Positions 37,801-49,032 of a stretch of DNA of 64,000 nucleotides are shown piece after piece. The translations under genes were made by a program, and so were the position numbers. Below the pieces are notes generated by a model. The model was not told the DNA's origin. It did no database searches and saw only the letters and a program-made list of their open reading frames with translations. The stretch lies in the NCBI GenBank assembly GCA_030142905.1, contig JASJOG010000134.1, positions 565,501 to 629,500 on the forward strand, given 5' to 3'. This stretch comes from Heliopora coerulea (lineage: Eukaryota > Cnidaria > Anthozoa > Scleralcyonacea > Helioporidae). How positions within the stretch are numbered: position 1 is the first letter of the stretch; every line of letters starts with the position of its first letter.

Positions 37801-40800
37801 TTACGCGAAATGATTTCTTCTTTTAGATGTCCCAGTTAATCGCAAAGAAGTTATGGAAAACAAAATACTAGAATTTTGGACTTTTTTGACCTTTGCATAG
37901 TGATAAATTGGCACAGTTTTGACCAAAAACCATAGATATCAGATCAACTGAAATGAGTGAAATATAACTTTTCCCAAAAACCAAACTATTGTTTAAGTTT
38001 TAATCCAAAATGATGTTTCATGCCTTTGGGAGTTCGTGAAATCAAATTGAAACACCATTAAAGAAAACACTTCTCAGCTCAGAGAAAAAGAATTTTCTCT
38101 TGTTTATCCAGTGAATTGCTGTTTTAGATATTGCCAGAAAATAACCGGAGGAACGGATTTTTCAAGTGTTCATGCGGAATTTATCACTCATGAAGAAACC
38201 GTGTCAGAAAACACCACCGCGGTAAAGTCTACTCTTTACCTTCCACTTGGTTGTTTTTGCCAACAAATTATAGAGGTAGGTTATCTTGTACCTCCAAAAT
38301 TAATGCAAACCTTTACATTAGCATTGTCATCAGGTGTTAAGGCAGAAATTTCTCTTGGGGTTGGGTTAGGCTCGAACGTCACCTATCTTCATAGATTTTT
38401 ATATAATTATAATAATAATAATAATAATTTATTAATATTCATCTTAAGTGAGAAAAATACAATGGATTTACAATGGAAAAGGCAAAAAGTATTATTCAAA
38501 ATTACAATTTAAAATGTAACAAGAATATTAAAAAGCCTAAGGAATATAACTGCCTAAATTACTTAAAATATTACAACATCGAATAAAATAACTTTTAGTC
38601 TAATAAGAGATATTTAAAAGCACGCGCCACGAAGGATTGTTTATGTCTCTCAGTTCCCGAAAGTTTATATCTACCACTTTTGTTGTTTTTCCGTAAGTTA
38701 TACTGATGATCAGCCAGAGCTGGCAATAAGCTATAGCAAGGATGACTCGGGTTTACTTGAATTCTGATCGCTTCTCTCCTGGCGGCAGTTTCTCTCCTTT
38801 CTTTTAATGATTGTCGATGATTTTTTTCCAGACCAATGATTTTCAGGTATCTAGTCTGTACACGCTCAACTTCATCTTCAAGGTATTTAGGTCTACCACC
38901 TCACAACAGGGAAGCATACTCTAGTGTTGGTCTAATGATAGACTTAAAAATTGTGAGACCTACATGTGTTGGAAGATGGGATTTCCTACAATCTCTTAGG
39001 TGGTACAATTTTCTGTTTGCTCTGCGCGTGATTTCTTCGATATGTTTATTCCATTTCAAGTTGTCTTGTAACCATACACTAAGTAGCTTGACAACATTGA
39101 CTCTTTCGATTATTTCATCTCCTATATGAATACTCGGGGGTTTGTCAATTAATTCGGAGAAACATATCCACATATCCTTGGTCTTTTTGGCGTCGATGAT
39201 CATCTTATTGTTACAAGACCAGTTGAATAAGCGCCGCTCTTGCGGTTACTGTTAAAGAACGTACTTACCCTAGTGTTTAAAAGTAATGTTTTACTAGCAT
39301 AGTGTTTTTAAGAATGGTTCGCGGTCATTAACAAGACATGTTCAGCTGGACTAGCGCGACCTTTAGTCGTGTGACTATCCCGGACACTCGGATACCGTTA
39401 AGTCTTACTCCGTTCTTGTTCTCTAGGGACCGACCGTCAAAATAAACACTAGGGATGATTTAAAAACTGGAACTCTGAGGTCAACATTGGAGGCCTCGCT
39501 AAAGTTCGTGAAATTACTCCATGAAAATGGCGACATGGATGATGATTTAGAACTGACCGAAAAACAATTTTTTGATCCATGTAATGAAGTAGTGGAGAAT
39601 TGTGAGCTCGAAGACGAAGGAAAGGGACGAGCAGGAACGAATAAGCGAAGAAGGGTTTATGAAATAAAGGTAATGATGCTGAAATATAATAACTGCGGCT
39701 GTTATCCAAATTTGTTTTGATGACGGTGAAAAAGTTTAATGTTAGAACTCTTTCAGAAACGCGCGAACAAGTTACTGATGTTTCGAACAAAAGTCCTCAT
39801 CAGAATCAAATGCCTCGTTTTCATGATTGTCAAATTAGCTCGAAATGTCAGTCCCTTGTTCTCTTATTTTTGTGGGAGAACACTACCTTTAACCCTTTCC
39901 GTTCTGTACCTGAGTTTTTAATTTTACTGTGGCTAACGCCAGACGATTCTGCTCTTTAATGGGAGACGTCTAGGACAGGAAAGGGTTTAACCTTTTCTTC
40001 GTTCATTCAGAACTGTTTACACAACACTATTTTTCGTATTAACTGTTCTTTTTGATGAGTCGGTTCCTTTATACTTGCTATTTTTACAATATAATACTGT
40101 TGGTGATACTTCCTCTTCTTGCTTCATCGTTACTGTCTGACATCTTGAAAATGGAAATCTGCTTTTCTTTCTCTTCAAAAGACTCCGTCATTCTTTCAAG
40201 ACAACATGCCACTGCCACAGCAACCTCTTTTCTTGTATAAAATTGAATTGGAACGTTCAAAAGTTTATGACCATTTAACAGTTGGTGTTTTGGAGCAGAG
40301 TCCAGTCCCAGAAATCAAGTTGGGAATCATTTCTCGAAAACGATTGCCGAGGGTAAGCAAGTTGTTATTTAAAGGTCGGAACAATTAATCTTTTGTTGAT
40401 ATTTCCATGACTGATGAATTTCCTGATGAGTTTGGGGTTTTTTGTTGTTGTTTTTTTTTGTTAATCAATGATGTAATTGTGGTAGCTTGGTTATTATGTT
40501 CTTAATACGCACGCTCTCAAGCTGTTCTCTCAGAAAAACTTTCTGAGTCCCTGACGGTAATCGAACCCGTAACCTTCTGATCGCCGGTGAGACCCTCTAA
40601 CCATTAAGCTACAAAGACTTTTAACACAAAAATAATAGACGACATATCGAGACTTGCAGACTGGCAGTACATATGTCTACCATCTATACGAACCAGTACA
40701 TAAATTTAACCTTCGCTCACCATCTGAGTCTTTGTTTTTTTTTGTTTTGCTTTTTAACGGATGGTGCAATAACAAGTACTCGGAGCCATACTGCTGTATC

Positions 40801-43800
40801 ACACGGTGCAGAAAGACAGTGTAGCTCCAAGGCCTTTATCATCCAACTATCTTGAAATGTTGGCTAGGCTACAAACTCCTCCAAACATTCATTCCAACAA
40901 CCAACACTATTGACAACAGCAACGACAATGAAATTAAAACCGACTCATGCAAACAGTAAAATACTCGTTGGTTATCGAAACTTAAAAACAATCTGATGTC
41001 GACCTTTTTCCAGATCCCAAAATTTATTATTTATGCTCTTGAATGCGAAATCGCTGTTTCCATCACTTCATTGAAATCAAGCGGTGAGCCACTTTACCTT
41101 GACAGCGACAGTTTGAAGAGCATCAAAGAATTTCACCAATACATCTTTCAAGATTTGCTCAAGTTCAGTTCGCAGTCTCGCCTCTCAGAGAAAGATGGCT
41201 ACCTTGTCGTCCCATTGATTCCAGGAACAACGAACAACACACAGATCCACTTCAGTTTTCTGAGAGATTTTGAGCGTGCTAAAAACGGTGCTGATAATCC
41301 CAGAAAATCAACAGGGGCGCTGGCTGGGAAAGATTTTGGAATTTTTGAGAACAAAGTGGTCCAAAGTTCATATCATTCTGCAGCAAGAAATCAAAGGTAC
41401 TTTGTAATCGATGTATGCAAGGACTTAAATCCGACCTCACCATTTCCAAACCTTGAGGTGGCCAGCACATTTGCTGAATACTACCAGAAACGCCATCAAA
41501 TTGAAGTCAGTCGTGAGCAACCATTGCTGTCGGTTCAATATGCACCGACTCAGGTAAATTTCCTTTACCCTCGGTACTTCCGAAAGGAGAGCAGCAGTTC
41601 CGAAAATGTCTGTGATGAGAAAGAGAAATCCCGCAGAGCAGAAATCCATTTGATTCCCGAATTGTGCCACATTCTTCCACTGTCTGCTTCAGCGTGGAGA
41701 ATTATCAGTTATCTTCCTACAATTGCTCACTGCCTGAGCAAATTTCTTTTGGTGGAGGAGTTGAGATGTCGCATACGGGAAGAAACGGGTATTGGTTGCA
41801 ATGCATGGCCCGATGAGTTACCTTTACCTTTGCTCAGTGCTGGGGACAGTGTTGGTGAAGAGAGGTTGGACAACGTGTCACAAAAGTCGGGTGCTGTCAA
41901 AACACCATGTTTGCTTGAGGAGTGTGCTCTACAGAACCAAGATGATTACAGGGACGTAAATTCAGCATCACCCACCGAGTACCGACCGATAGTTGACAGC
42001 ATGTGCAAATTACCTTCACCGACGACAGGTCCCAAAATCGGACCAAGTATAACTCTCTTGCTACGCGCTCTCACAGCAAGGTCTGCTGACCTGGGTTTTC
42101 ATTCTGAACATCTCGAATTGCTCGGTGATTCGCTGTTAAAGTTTGAAGTGAGTTTAGAGTTATACTTGAGCGAGCATCAAACAGACGAGAGGGCGTTATC
42201 TATACTCCGTGGTCATCGGGTGTCCAATGATAGGCTTTCTACCCAAGGTCGACGCCTCGGTTTGCCCGGATTATTGACCTCTAAACGTCCTGATATTGCC
42301 AAAAATTCGCTTCCACCCAGTTTTACATTGGACAAGCAGAGCACAAGGACTGAAAATTCAGTTCCTGACTGTAAAAATATCACCGATCGCTCTTTAAATA
42401 CTTATCATCACCAGGTCATTGGCGATAAACTCGTAGCAAATTGCGTCGAGGCGTTGATTGGGGCTTACTTAGTGAGCTGTGGCCGCCGCAGTGCGCGTCA
42501 GCTCTTGATCTGGTTTGACGTCGCTAAGCACACACAAGAAGAGCTCGAGGGTTTGTTTAACGATGTCAGTAACAAATGTAAGACCAGTCAAATCCGTCAC
42601 GAATCCAAGATGATTAACGACGATGATACTTTTTCCAAACAAGGCTTCAATTTTTTGCCCTTGTCAGAATCGGGTCAAGTTCCAGACGTGGGTCATATTG
42701 AAAAGAGAATTGGATATCGTTTCCAAAACAAATTTTTGCTTTTACGGGCCCTCACACACTCTTCGTATTCAAGATCGCTGGCTTTTGTCGCTGAAAGTTA
42801 TCAGAAACTAGAGTTCTTGGGTGATGCAGTATTGGATTACCTTGTCACTTTATTTTTATTCGCACGGTTTCCTCAACTTAACCATGGTGATCTCACTGAC
42901 TTTCGCTCTGCCTTGGTAAACAACTTCACCGTAGCTTTCCTCGCTGTACAAAGCCGCCTACACCAGTTTTTAAGATGTATGTCACCTCCATTGATTGATG
43001 TGATTGGTCGGTTTGTTGAGTTCTTAGACGAACAAGAGTCAAAACAAGGAGCGTCGTGGAAGGTATGATCCAATTTTTATTTTGTTCTTGGTAATGGACA
43101 GAATAAAATACTAGATGAAAGAGAAAAGGTTAGGTAAAACTAGGGCAGGGCAGGATAAAACAGGACAGCGCAGGACAGCTCAGGACAACACAGGACAGCA
43201 TAGGACAACACATGCAGGACAGAATAGAATATAAAAAAGATGAGAAAGGAAGGAAAATAATGATAATGAAGTTTTTAGCGGAAGTGAAAGTTCAAGGAAA
43301 GAAAAAGTGAGACAGATACAAGAAAGAATAACAAAGGATAGAGCAGCTAATAATGACGTACTGTTAAAGTTCAGGGAATGACTTCCCAATAATCTTAATG
43401 AAAAAAGCTAGTAGCTTACTGAAAAGCTTAGTTGTGCCACGCAGGGTAATGCTGAACGTATGAGAAGCCATGTTTCTGTAAACATTGGTTGAAGCAAAGC
43501 TTATTTACTATTACTTGGAAGTCGTTGAATTAACGGCTTGTTTTGGTTACACGTGTCAAATTTTAACTGTTCAAAAATAGTAGATTGCCTGAAGGGTGGA
43601 GCGTTAATTTTCAAACACATTGCTTGTTTTTCGCACACCATTCATAAACGAACAAAAACTCAAAACAATCAAACAAACAAGGGAACAGCTAACGCTCCTT
43701 GTAGGTAAACACTTGTGTGTCCTAATACAATTAATGACAGACGATGGAACAGAAATGGAAAAAACATATCGGATGAAGGTATGTTCAGTAACAACCAGGT

Positions 43801-45274
43801 ATTATGTTCTCATGCGTCTCATTCTATTTTTAACAAAGACGTCCGTTGATGCATTTGTGGTTGGTAATCCTGAAGTTGAAGACAGCAATGTTGAAGTTCC
43901 GAAAGTTTTAGGCGATTTATTTGAGGCCCTGGTATGTGCTGTGTTCTTGGACTGTGGAATGAATCTTGATTGTGTCTGGGGCGTGTTCTATCCTATGTTC
44001 CAGCCATTCATAGGTATGTGTTTGTCCAATTTTCGTTGGTAGTCCCCCTTTAACTGAAAACAAACATTGGTCCTAGCCAGACATTGCAAACTATAGGTCG
44101 TTTGCCTTGGTTGACTGTGGAACGGTGGTGACAATGACTGACTGACTTATATTTTAAAACCCAAAGTAAGATTGAGGAACGCAAGGTGACATATCGTAGT
44201 TTCAAATAATTTTTCACAATTAAACTAGACATTCTGTCTCGAAGCTATTCCAAGGTGAAGTGAAGAGATAAAACATGAGTTTTTTTCATAGCCTAATACG
44301 CTATGAGATGGTTGCCTCGACAACTCGAAGTTCTATTTTACATTCTTCTTGTTTTTACTTAAGTCTTCAAGACGTTTTTCGGAGTTTGTTTTTTGCTCTA
44401 TAGCGCAACGTAATGTTCGACTATGAAATGAAACATCTTACAACAATAAGAAGTAATGTTTCTCAATATCATGTCATTCTTCACTACGTAAGATTATGTT
44501 TCAAAACGGATTGTAATATTGTACTTCGTAAATGAATGTTTCACAATATAGTGTGCCATCTCACAAAGCAAAATGTTTGGCAACGTCTTGTCCGATGGAA
44601 CTTTACATCAAACTCGAGTGTTTGTAAAGCATCAGAGTCTGGAGTGGTGGACAGTGTGTCCGACAGATAAATGCACAGACAGGCAGACAGACTGACGTGC
44701 AAACATAAACCACAAACTGATTACATATCTCCGTCGCAGAAGCGCGCGCGCGGTCGTAAAGCCCAGACGTGAAGAAACTTTTGATTACTTAAAGTTCGCT
44801 TCCTAATATTGAACTTAGTTTTCAAACTTATTTATGCGTTGTTTCTGTGTAGATTATTATAGAGATAACATTCCACGATCACCAGTGCGTACTTTGCAAG
44901 AAACCTTTCCAGAGCAGGTCAAATTCAGGTAAAAATTCTTATCAATAAATCGTTCCGAAACAGCCGTGGTGAGGTCTTTAACTTTCCCCGAAATAGCAAT
45001 TGTATTCATGGTCACTTTCTGTTTCTGTGGAAGCTGGACATGACCTAGAAACTCAAAGCATAGTTTAGCCTTGGTTATTAAGCTATTTTTTAACATTCGA
45101 ATCCCATTGTTTTTTAGCTTGGCCCGTCTGACACTTTCTGAAAAGTACGTTTGTAAAGTCCACGTTGTGGGGTACGGTAATTTTGAGGTGTCTGGTCGAA
45201 CGCCTAAGATTGCTAAGTCAAGTGTGGCCCGTAAAGCACTACAACACATACGCAATATGGAAGCAAATTGTTAG
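34845..45274 (+). CDS. DICER-like: Dicer endoribonuclease with degenerate helicase (10 exons, 1608 aa)
   Basis: Exons 34845-35061, 35960-37416, 37616-37788, 38128-38275, 39427-39669, 40221-40352, 41014-43062, 43839-44013, 44853-44928 and 45118-45274. All phases agree (4827 nt). Helicase region (about 20-560): the Walker A position reads ADESSKKF instead of GSGKT and the DECH position reads LNSS, so ATP hydrolysis is unlikely. Dimerisation domain (about 640-745, STLYLPLG, KRRRVYE), platform and PAZ (about 780-1010, RYFVIDVCKDLNP, TFAEYYQKRH), RNase IIIa (LELLGDSLLKF, Glu1158/Asp1162, then VANCVEALIG with Asn1266 where Asp is usual, Glu1269), RNase IIIb (LEFLGDAVLDY, Glu1390/Asp1394, GDLFEAL, Asp1499/Glu1502) and a C-terminal dsRBD (RIAKS-like KIAKSSVARKAL). 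Dicers cut dsRNA or hairpin precursors into small RNAs. Without an active helicase it may favour miRNA-type hairpins. Confidence 0.94.
35385..35490 (+). repeat. Degenerate telomere-like (TTAGGG-related) tract in Dicer intron 1
   Basis: Phrases tcagggttagggttggc, gtagggttgg, aagggttaag, gagttaggc and gagggttaaatg follow each other within about 100 bp. This resembles an eroded interstitial TTAGGG array. It directly abuts the target duplication of the retroposon at 35506. Confidence 0.45.
35506..35691 (-). mobile_element. Retroposed LINE-type 3' fragment with 19-bp target duplication
   Basis: The complement reads as an element ending in 'aaaacggccataaaa' with a (TTG)n tail. Its 5' part resembles the C-terminus of a reverse transcriptase (VEKDMRE-type). 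It is flanked by GTTAAATGTTATGATTAAC at 35487-35505 and 35692-35710. The same family occurs at 58251-58475. It lies in Dicer intron 1, antisense to the gene. Confidence 0.88.
38403..39234 (-). mobile_element. 5'-truncated non-LTR retrotransposon, reverse transcriptase end
   Basis: The minus strand encodes the thumb/C-terminal end of a LINE reverse transcriptase: KKTKDMWICF, VKLLSVWLQDNLKWNKHI, ANRKLYHLRDCRK, IIRPTLEYAS. After a break near 38900 it continues with DEVERVQTRYLKIIGL and an ERRETAARREA segment. The 3' end carries a (TTA)n tail at 38403-38430. It sits in Dicer intron 4. A stop and indel near 38900 show it is dead. Confidence 0.88.
40541..40620 (-). repeat. tRNA-derived SINE head, Dicer intron 6
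   Basis: Minus-strand A-box 'tagcttaatggttagaggg' and B-box 'ggttcgattacc' with the same flanking 'ctcagaaagttt' words as the copy at 29894-29964. All three copies in the window point the same way. Confidence 0.72.
43143..43215 (+). repeat. 10-bp minisatellite (CAGGACARCA)n in Dicer intron 7
   Basis: Units such as caggacagcg, caggacagct, caggacaaca and caggacagca repeat for about 70 bp, starting some 80 bp after the end of the large Dicer exon. Copy number is likely variable between individuals. Confidence 0.85.
44420..44580 (+). repeat. Diverged ~40-45-bp direct repeats in Dicer intron 8
   Basis: Phrases 'aatgtttctcaatat', 'tatgtttcaaaac' and 'aatgtttcacaatat', each followed by 'gt(a/g)' and a 'tacgtaa'-like word, recur about three times. 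No function is apparent. Confidence 0.45.
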
Positions 45275-46429
45275 AAATGTATCATGGTTTTATAGTAACT
45301 GCATTTCAACCTTTTTACCTTTATTTTATCGCTTTGCGCAGGACCCAAACGAAGTCAGTCATTAATAATTTTTATATATTTCACTGCAAATTTTAATCCA
45401 AATGAATCAGAACTTAGTTGTATTATCAACTGAATTCAGTATAAATGAATAATTATAATAAGTAGAATTTTACATTCAATATATAATGATGTATATTTGT
45501 ATAATTGCGGAGGTGATTATAGAAATTCCACCTGGCGATTGGCCAAGAATTACATCATATTTCTTGATAATCACCTACAGGTGAATATAAGAGTGAAGGA
45601 ATTGTTGCAAAATGACAACTACTTCAGCAAATGTTGGTGAGGAATTTTTAAAATTACTCCACTATTTTCTTTCAAATAATCACCTGTGTGGTTATACCAA
45701 ATTAATTTTTCACCTCTGGCTCAATGAATATAGTTAAATAATTGTTAAATATAATTTGTGATCATGTTACTTTGAAAAGCATTTGATAATAGAATGAAAA
45801 TGTTCTATCTGTTGATTCCATTGGTCAGTTGCATAAATATCATAAACTAATCAGTCATGATGCTTTATACCCAGCCTCCACTTCATTCTTTTCAATTGTT
45901 TCATTTTCTGATTGTTTTGCAGCTGCATGTTTTTTTTTAATAAAAATGATGTTGAGGACATGCATGTATCATGATCACTGGAATATTTATGTTATCAGTG
46001 TATTAACCCTTTCTGGTAAAACATCTCTATTTGACAAGTAAAATCATCAGGTGTTAACCAGTTTAAAGTTTTAGAAGACATATCCAGTCAGGAAAGAATT
46101 AAGTAACCCAAAGTAAATTTCATTGTGTTTTGTATGTTCTGCTAGAAAATTGTGGACCCACACACAAAAAAGGAATTTTCCATTATTAGATTTTGACTTG
46201 CCATAATTTTTAACAACAACAATGCTCACTTCAGAATAACCTTGTGTTATTTTCATATCATTTTAATTTTCACATCATTTTAACCAAAATACCTCCTTTG
46301 TTACACCACATCACATATAAATATACATTCAGTCTCTGTTATGTATTTCACAAGATTTAACATCTTACTTGAACTTAATTTTTGGCCAAGAATTTTCATC
46401 ATTCTTTCAATGTACCAACATTTCAGCAG
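45275..46429. other. Convergent 3' flanks of Dicer and the NKRF-like gene
   Basis: Strongly AT-rich spacer with no coding block. It holds the 3' UTRs of two genes facing each other. Possible polyadenylation words of the aataaa type occur on both strands. Confidence 0.6.
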
Positions 46430-48553
46430 TTAATGAATAGTCTTATTAATAACAATATGTCTTTCATCCCCCTTACTAAATAAATGAAACTGCAGACCAA
46501 ATCTATCACACAACTCAAACAATCTAACACGGTCTTTTCTTGATAGGCGACTTGACACTCTTAGTACCTTTTCTGAACTTTTTAGGAAACTCCTGAAAGT
46601 TTTAATGCTTTCAACAGCAATGACTGAATTACTTGTTCTAGTTATGGTTTGTTTCTTAACATCAATTATTGACTTGCATGTGTCATCGGGCAGTTTGTCA
46701 ACATCAATAACTGACTTGCTTGTCAAAGGAAGGTTTGGATTATCAAGATCAATGATTAGCTTTGTTGTCTTGGCTGGAGTGGGTGTGTTGGCATCAACGA
46801 TTGCTGCTACATTTGTTGGTGTGGGTGCAGTTGGTATGTCAACATCAATGACACCTGTGGTTATCCTAGGTGGAGCTGGCAAGTTAATGTCAGCAATTAT
46901 TTTGGGCTTGGTGGCTGCAGTTGGTGTGTCAACATTCATGATTGCCATGGTTGACTTAGGAGCTGCTGTGTTAACATCAATGATAACCTTGGACTTCATT
47001 GCTGCAGTTGGTGTGTCAACCTCCATCATCGCCATGGTTGAGTTGGATGTGGTTGGTGTGTTAAGATCTAGGATCACCTTTGGTTTCATGGTTGCAGTTG
47101 GTGTGTCAACATCCACAGCTGCCATGGTTGACATGGGTGCTGCTGGAATGTTAACATCAATGGCTGCTGTTGTTGCTATGGGTACAGCTTGTATGTCAAC
47201 ATCAGTTACAAACTTCCTTTTTGCAGGTGCAGATGACATCTCAATTTCAATCTTGCTTTTTATGGGTTCAGTTGGGATGTAAACATTGACTGACTTTCCT
47301 GTTGTACTGATATCCTCAGGTTTTGTGATAACAAGACACTTTCCCTTTGACTGGCCCATGAAATTCCATTGCAACCCATGCTGCTTACAAAAACTTTGGA
47401 TGGCAGCAAACTCTTCAGCTGTCAAACTTGTTGAAAACTGAAGCTCTTTTTTTGAAGCAGTCTTCATGAACTCCTCAATCATGGCAATGTGTTCACATTT
47501 TTTTGAGCTCATTCCTGGCTGTTTCTTCTTCTTTAGGCCTGGACTTACTTCTATGCCAAGACCCTGTCTTCCACGTACCACTGATGCCATTATTGGTTCC
47601 ACACGTCCCTTGTTTCCCTCACGTCCTAAGCCACCTCCATTCCATCCCATCTTTCTCAACATCTGACAACCAACATTACTCTCTGGTATTTTAGGATATT
47701 CTTTAATTATTTTTGGACCCAACTTATTGGCTTGCTGTTCACCTTGCTTGCAAAGTCTTTCCACAGGATCTTGTCCTTGCACAGAGTTGTTTGATATCTG
47801 GAGTTGTTTTTGTGAATTTCTCTTAATGCACTCCTTGACTGAGTTGCTCTTTGTAGATTTGCTGGACTTTGTTTCTACCCTATTTTTCTTCCTTAGGTCG
47901 AGACAACTAGTGCTAACTGAACCAGTTTCTATCCACTGCATATTTTTCAGAATATGATTCAGGACATCAATCTTTGGTGTTTCAGAGCGTTCATGTTCCC
48001 TGCTTTGAAGTACTGGCAATTCCTTCTTGCTAACAGAAGACGTTGGTTGTTTAGTATTGCTGGACTTGGCCTGGTCAATGACATGTTGACTGGTTAGCAA
48101 CAATTTGACTGCTGTATCAGCACATTTCCATTTTGCTTTCTTCTTCGTCTGATCCGTTCCTGTGGCGATCAAAATGTCGTCTATCGAAACAGCGCAGCTA
48201 AACAAACCACCTGCAGTTCGACCAAGGTCTTGAAACTGTATCGATTTCTTTGATCGTTGAGCGTTATTATGGAGTAGACTAATAGGATTATCACATCGCT
48301 TAGAGTTCCAGTGAAAAATAAGGTTTTTAATTATTGGTTTCTTTGGTTTGACATCTTTGACTTGGGTACTGGTCACCCTTGGAAAGTCAACTGGAGAACT
48401 TCCCTTACTTCCTAACTTCTTCACGCTTGCATTTCTTTTCACTAAAAAGACTTTCCGTGAGGTTCGCTTTCTTTTCGTAACTGTCTCGCGGTACTTTTGC
48501 TGTTGATTGTCGTTCTTCGTTTCCAGTTTTAAAAAACCTTGTGTTGCCGCCAT
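46430..48553 (-). CDS. NKRF-like protein, long paralog: dsRBM-like, G-patch, two R3H-like domains and a repeat region
   Basis: Intronless 707-aa protein. Order: basic N-terminus (KRKRTSRKV), dsRBM-like fold (about 73-155; PISLLHNNAQRSKK, ATGTDQTKKKAKWKCADTAV), charged linker, G-patch (about 293-336; ESNVGCQMLRKMGWNGGGLG), R3H-like segment (about 363-415), a low-complexity region (about 430-630) of imperfect ~20-25-residue repeats of the type 'VDVDTPTATMKPKVI', then a second R3H-like end (about 645-707). The architecture is that of NF-kappa-B repressing factor, which in mammals binds nucleic acid and works with XRN2 and DHX15 in rRNA processing. Unlike its neighbour it has no XTBD, so direct XRN2 docking looks lost. 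It is the apparent local duplicate of the 49033 gene. The antisense frame at 46605-47282 is a by-product of the repeats. Confidence 0.82.
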   Translation of the reverse strand: MAATQGFLKLETKNDNQQQKYRETVTKRKRTSRKVFLVKRNASVKKLGSKGSSPVDFPRVTSTQVKDVKPKKPIIKNLIFHWNSKRCDNPISLLHNNAQRSKKSIQFQDLGRTAGGLFSCAVSIDDILIATGTDQTKKKAKWKCADTAVKLLLTSQHVIDQAKSSNTKQPTSSVSKKELPVLQSREHERSETPKIDVLNHILKNMQWIETGSVSTSCLDLRKKNRVETKSSKSTKSNSVKECIKRNSQKQLQISNNSVQGQDPVERLCKQGEQQANKLGPKIIKEYPKIPESNVGCQMLRKMGWNGGGLGREGNKGRVEPIMASVVRGRQGLGIEVSPGLKKKKQPGMSSKKCEHIAMIEEFMKTASKKELQFSTSLTAEEFAAIQSFCKQHGLQWNFMGQSKGKCLVITKPEDISTTGKSVNVYIPTEPIKSKIEIEMSSAPAKRKFVTDVDIQAVPIATTAAIDVNIPAAPMSTMAAVDVDTPTATMKPKVILDLNTPTTSNSTMAMMEVDTPTAAMKSKVIIDVNTAAPKSTMAIMNVDTPTAATKPKIIADINLPAPPRITTGVIDVDIPTAPTPTNVAAIVDANTPTPAKTTKLIIDLDNPNLPLTSKSVIDVDKLPDDTCKSIIDVKKQTITRTSNSVIAVESIKTFRSFLKSSEKVLRVSSRLSRKDRVRLFELCDRFGLQFHLFSKGDERHIVINKTIH

Positions 48554-49032
48554 ATCACCATTGTGGACTTGGGTTTAAATTCGAGCGCGGTAAAGTTACC
48601 GAAAAATTGGTCCGGAAAATTATGTCGCTCGAACCACGAAATGACACATCAAAATCGGAATATATACATATTATTGCATATAATTATACTTATTACATAT
48701 ATTCACGTATTTTTTAACGAAAAAGAATAAGATGTGTGGTAACTCTTAAATGATTCCAGATATTCAAGGTGGGTAGATTTTATGCTAAACTTAAAAATTT
48801 CAATAAAATCTTCTCCCAAGTAACCATGGGAATCTCATCTATCTGATGTAAGAAATACATGGATATTTTTAAACCCAATTTTTGGTCATATTGTCCAGTT
48901 TTCACGAATTTTCTGGCACAGAACTTCTGATTACGTAACATAATACTAAAAAATTACCTCACAATGAATAAATTGTATTGATGTGAAATTTTTCATAAGT
49001 GCACAAAATAAACATGTATTCATGAAAGTATT

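Noticed and set aside
38901..39203. Host gene antisense to Dicer
   Set aside because: The protein is a LINE reverse transcriptase fragment with a (TTA)n tail and frame damage.
46605..47282. 225-codon plus-strand frame opposite the NKRF-like gene
   Set aside because: It overlaps the periodic repeat of the minus-strand protein, and its own repeats are reverse translations of that array.
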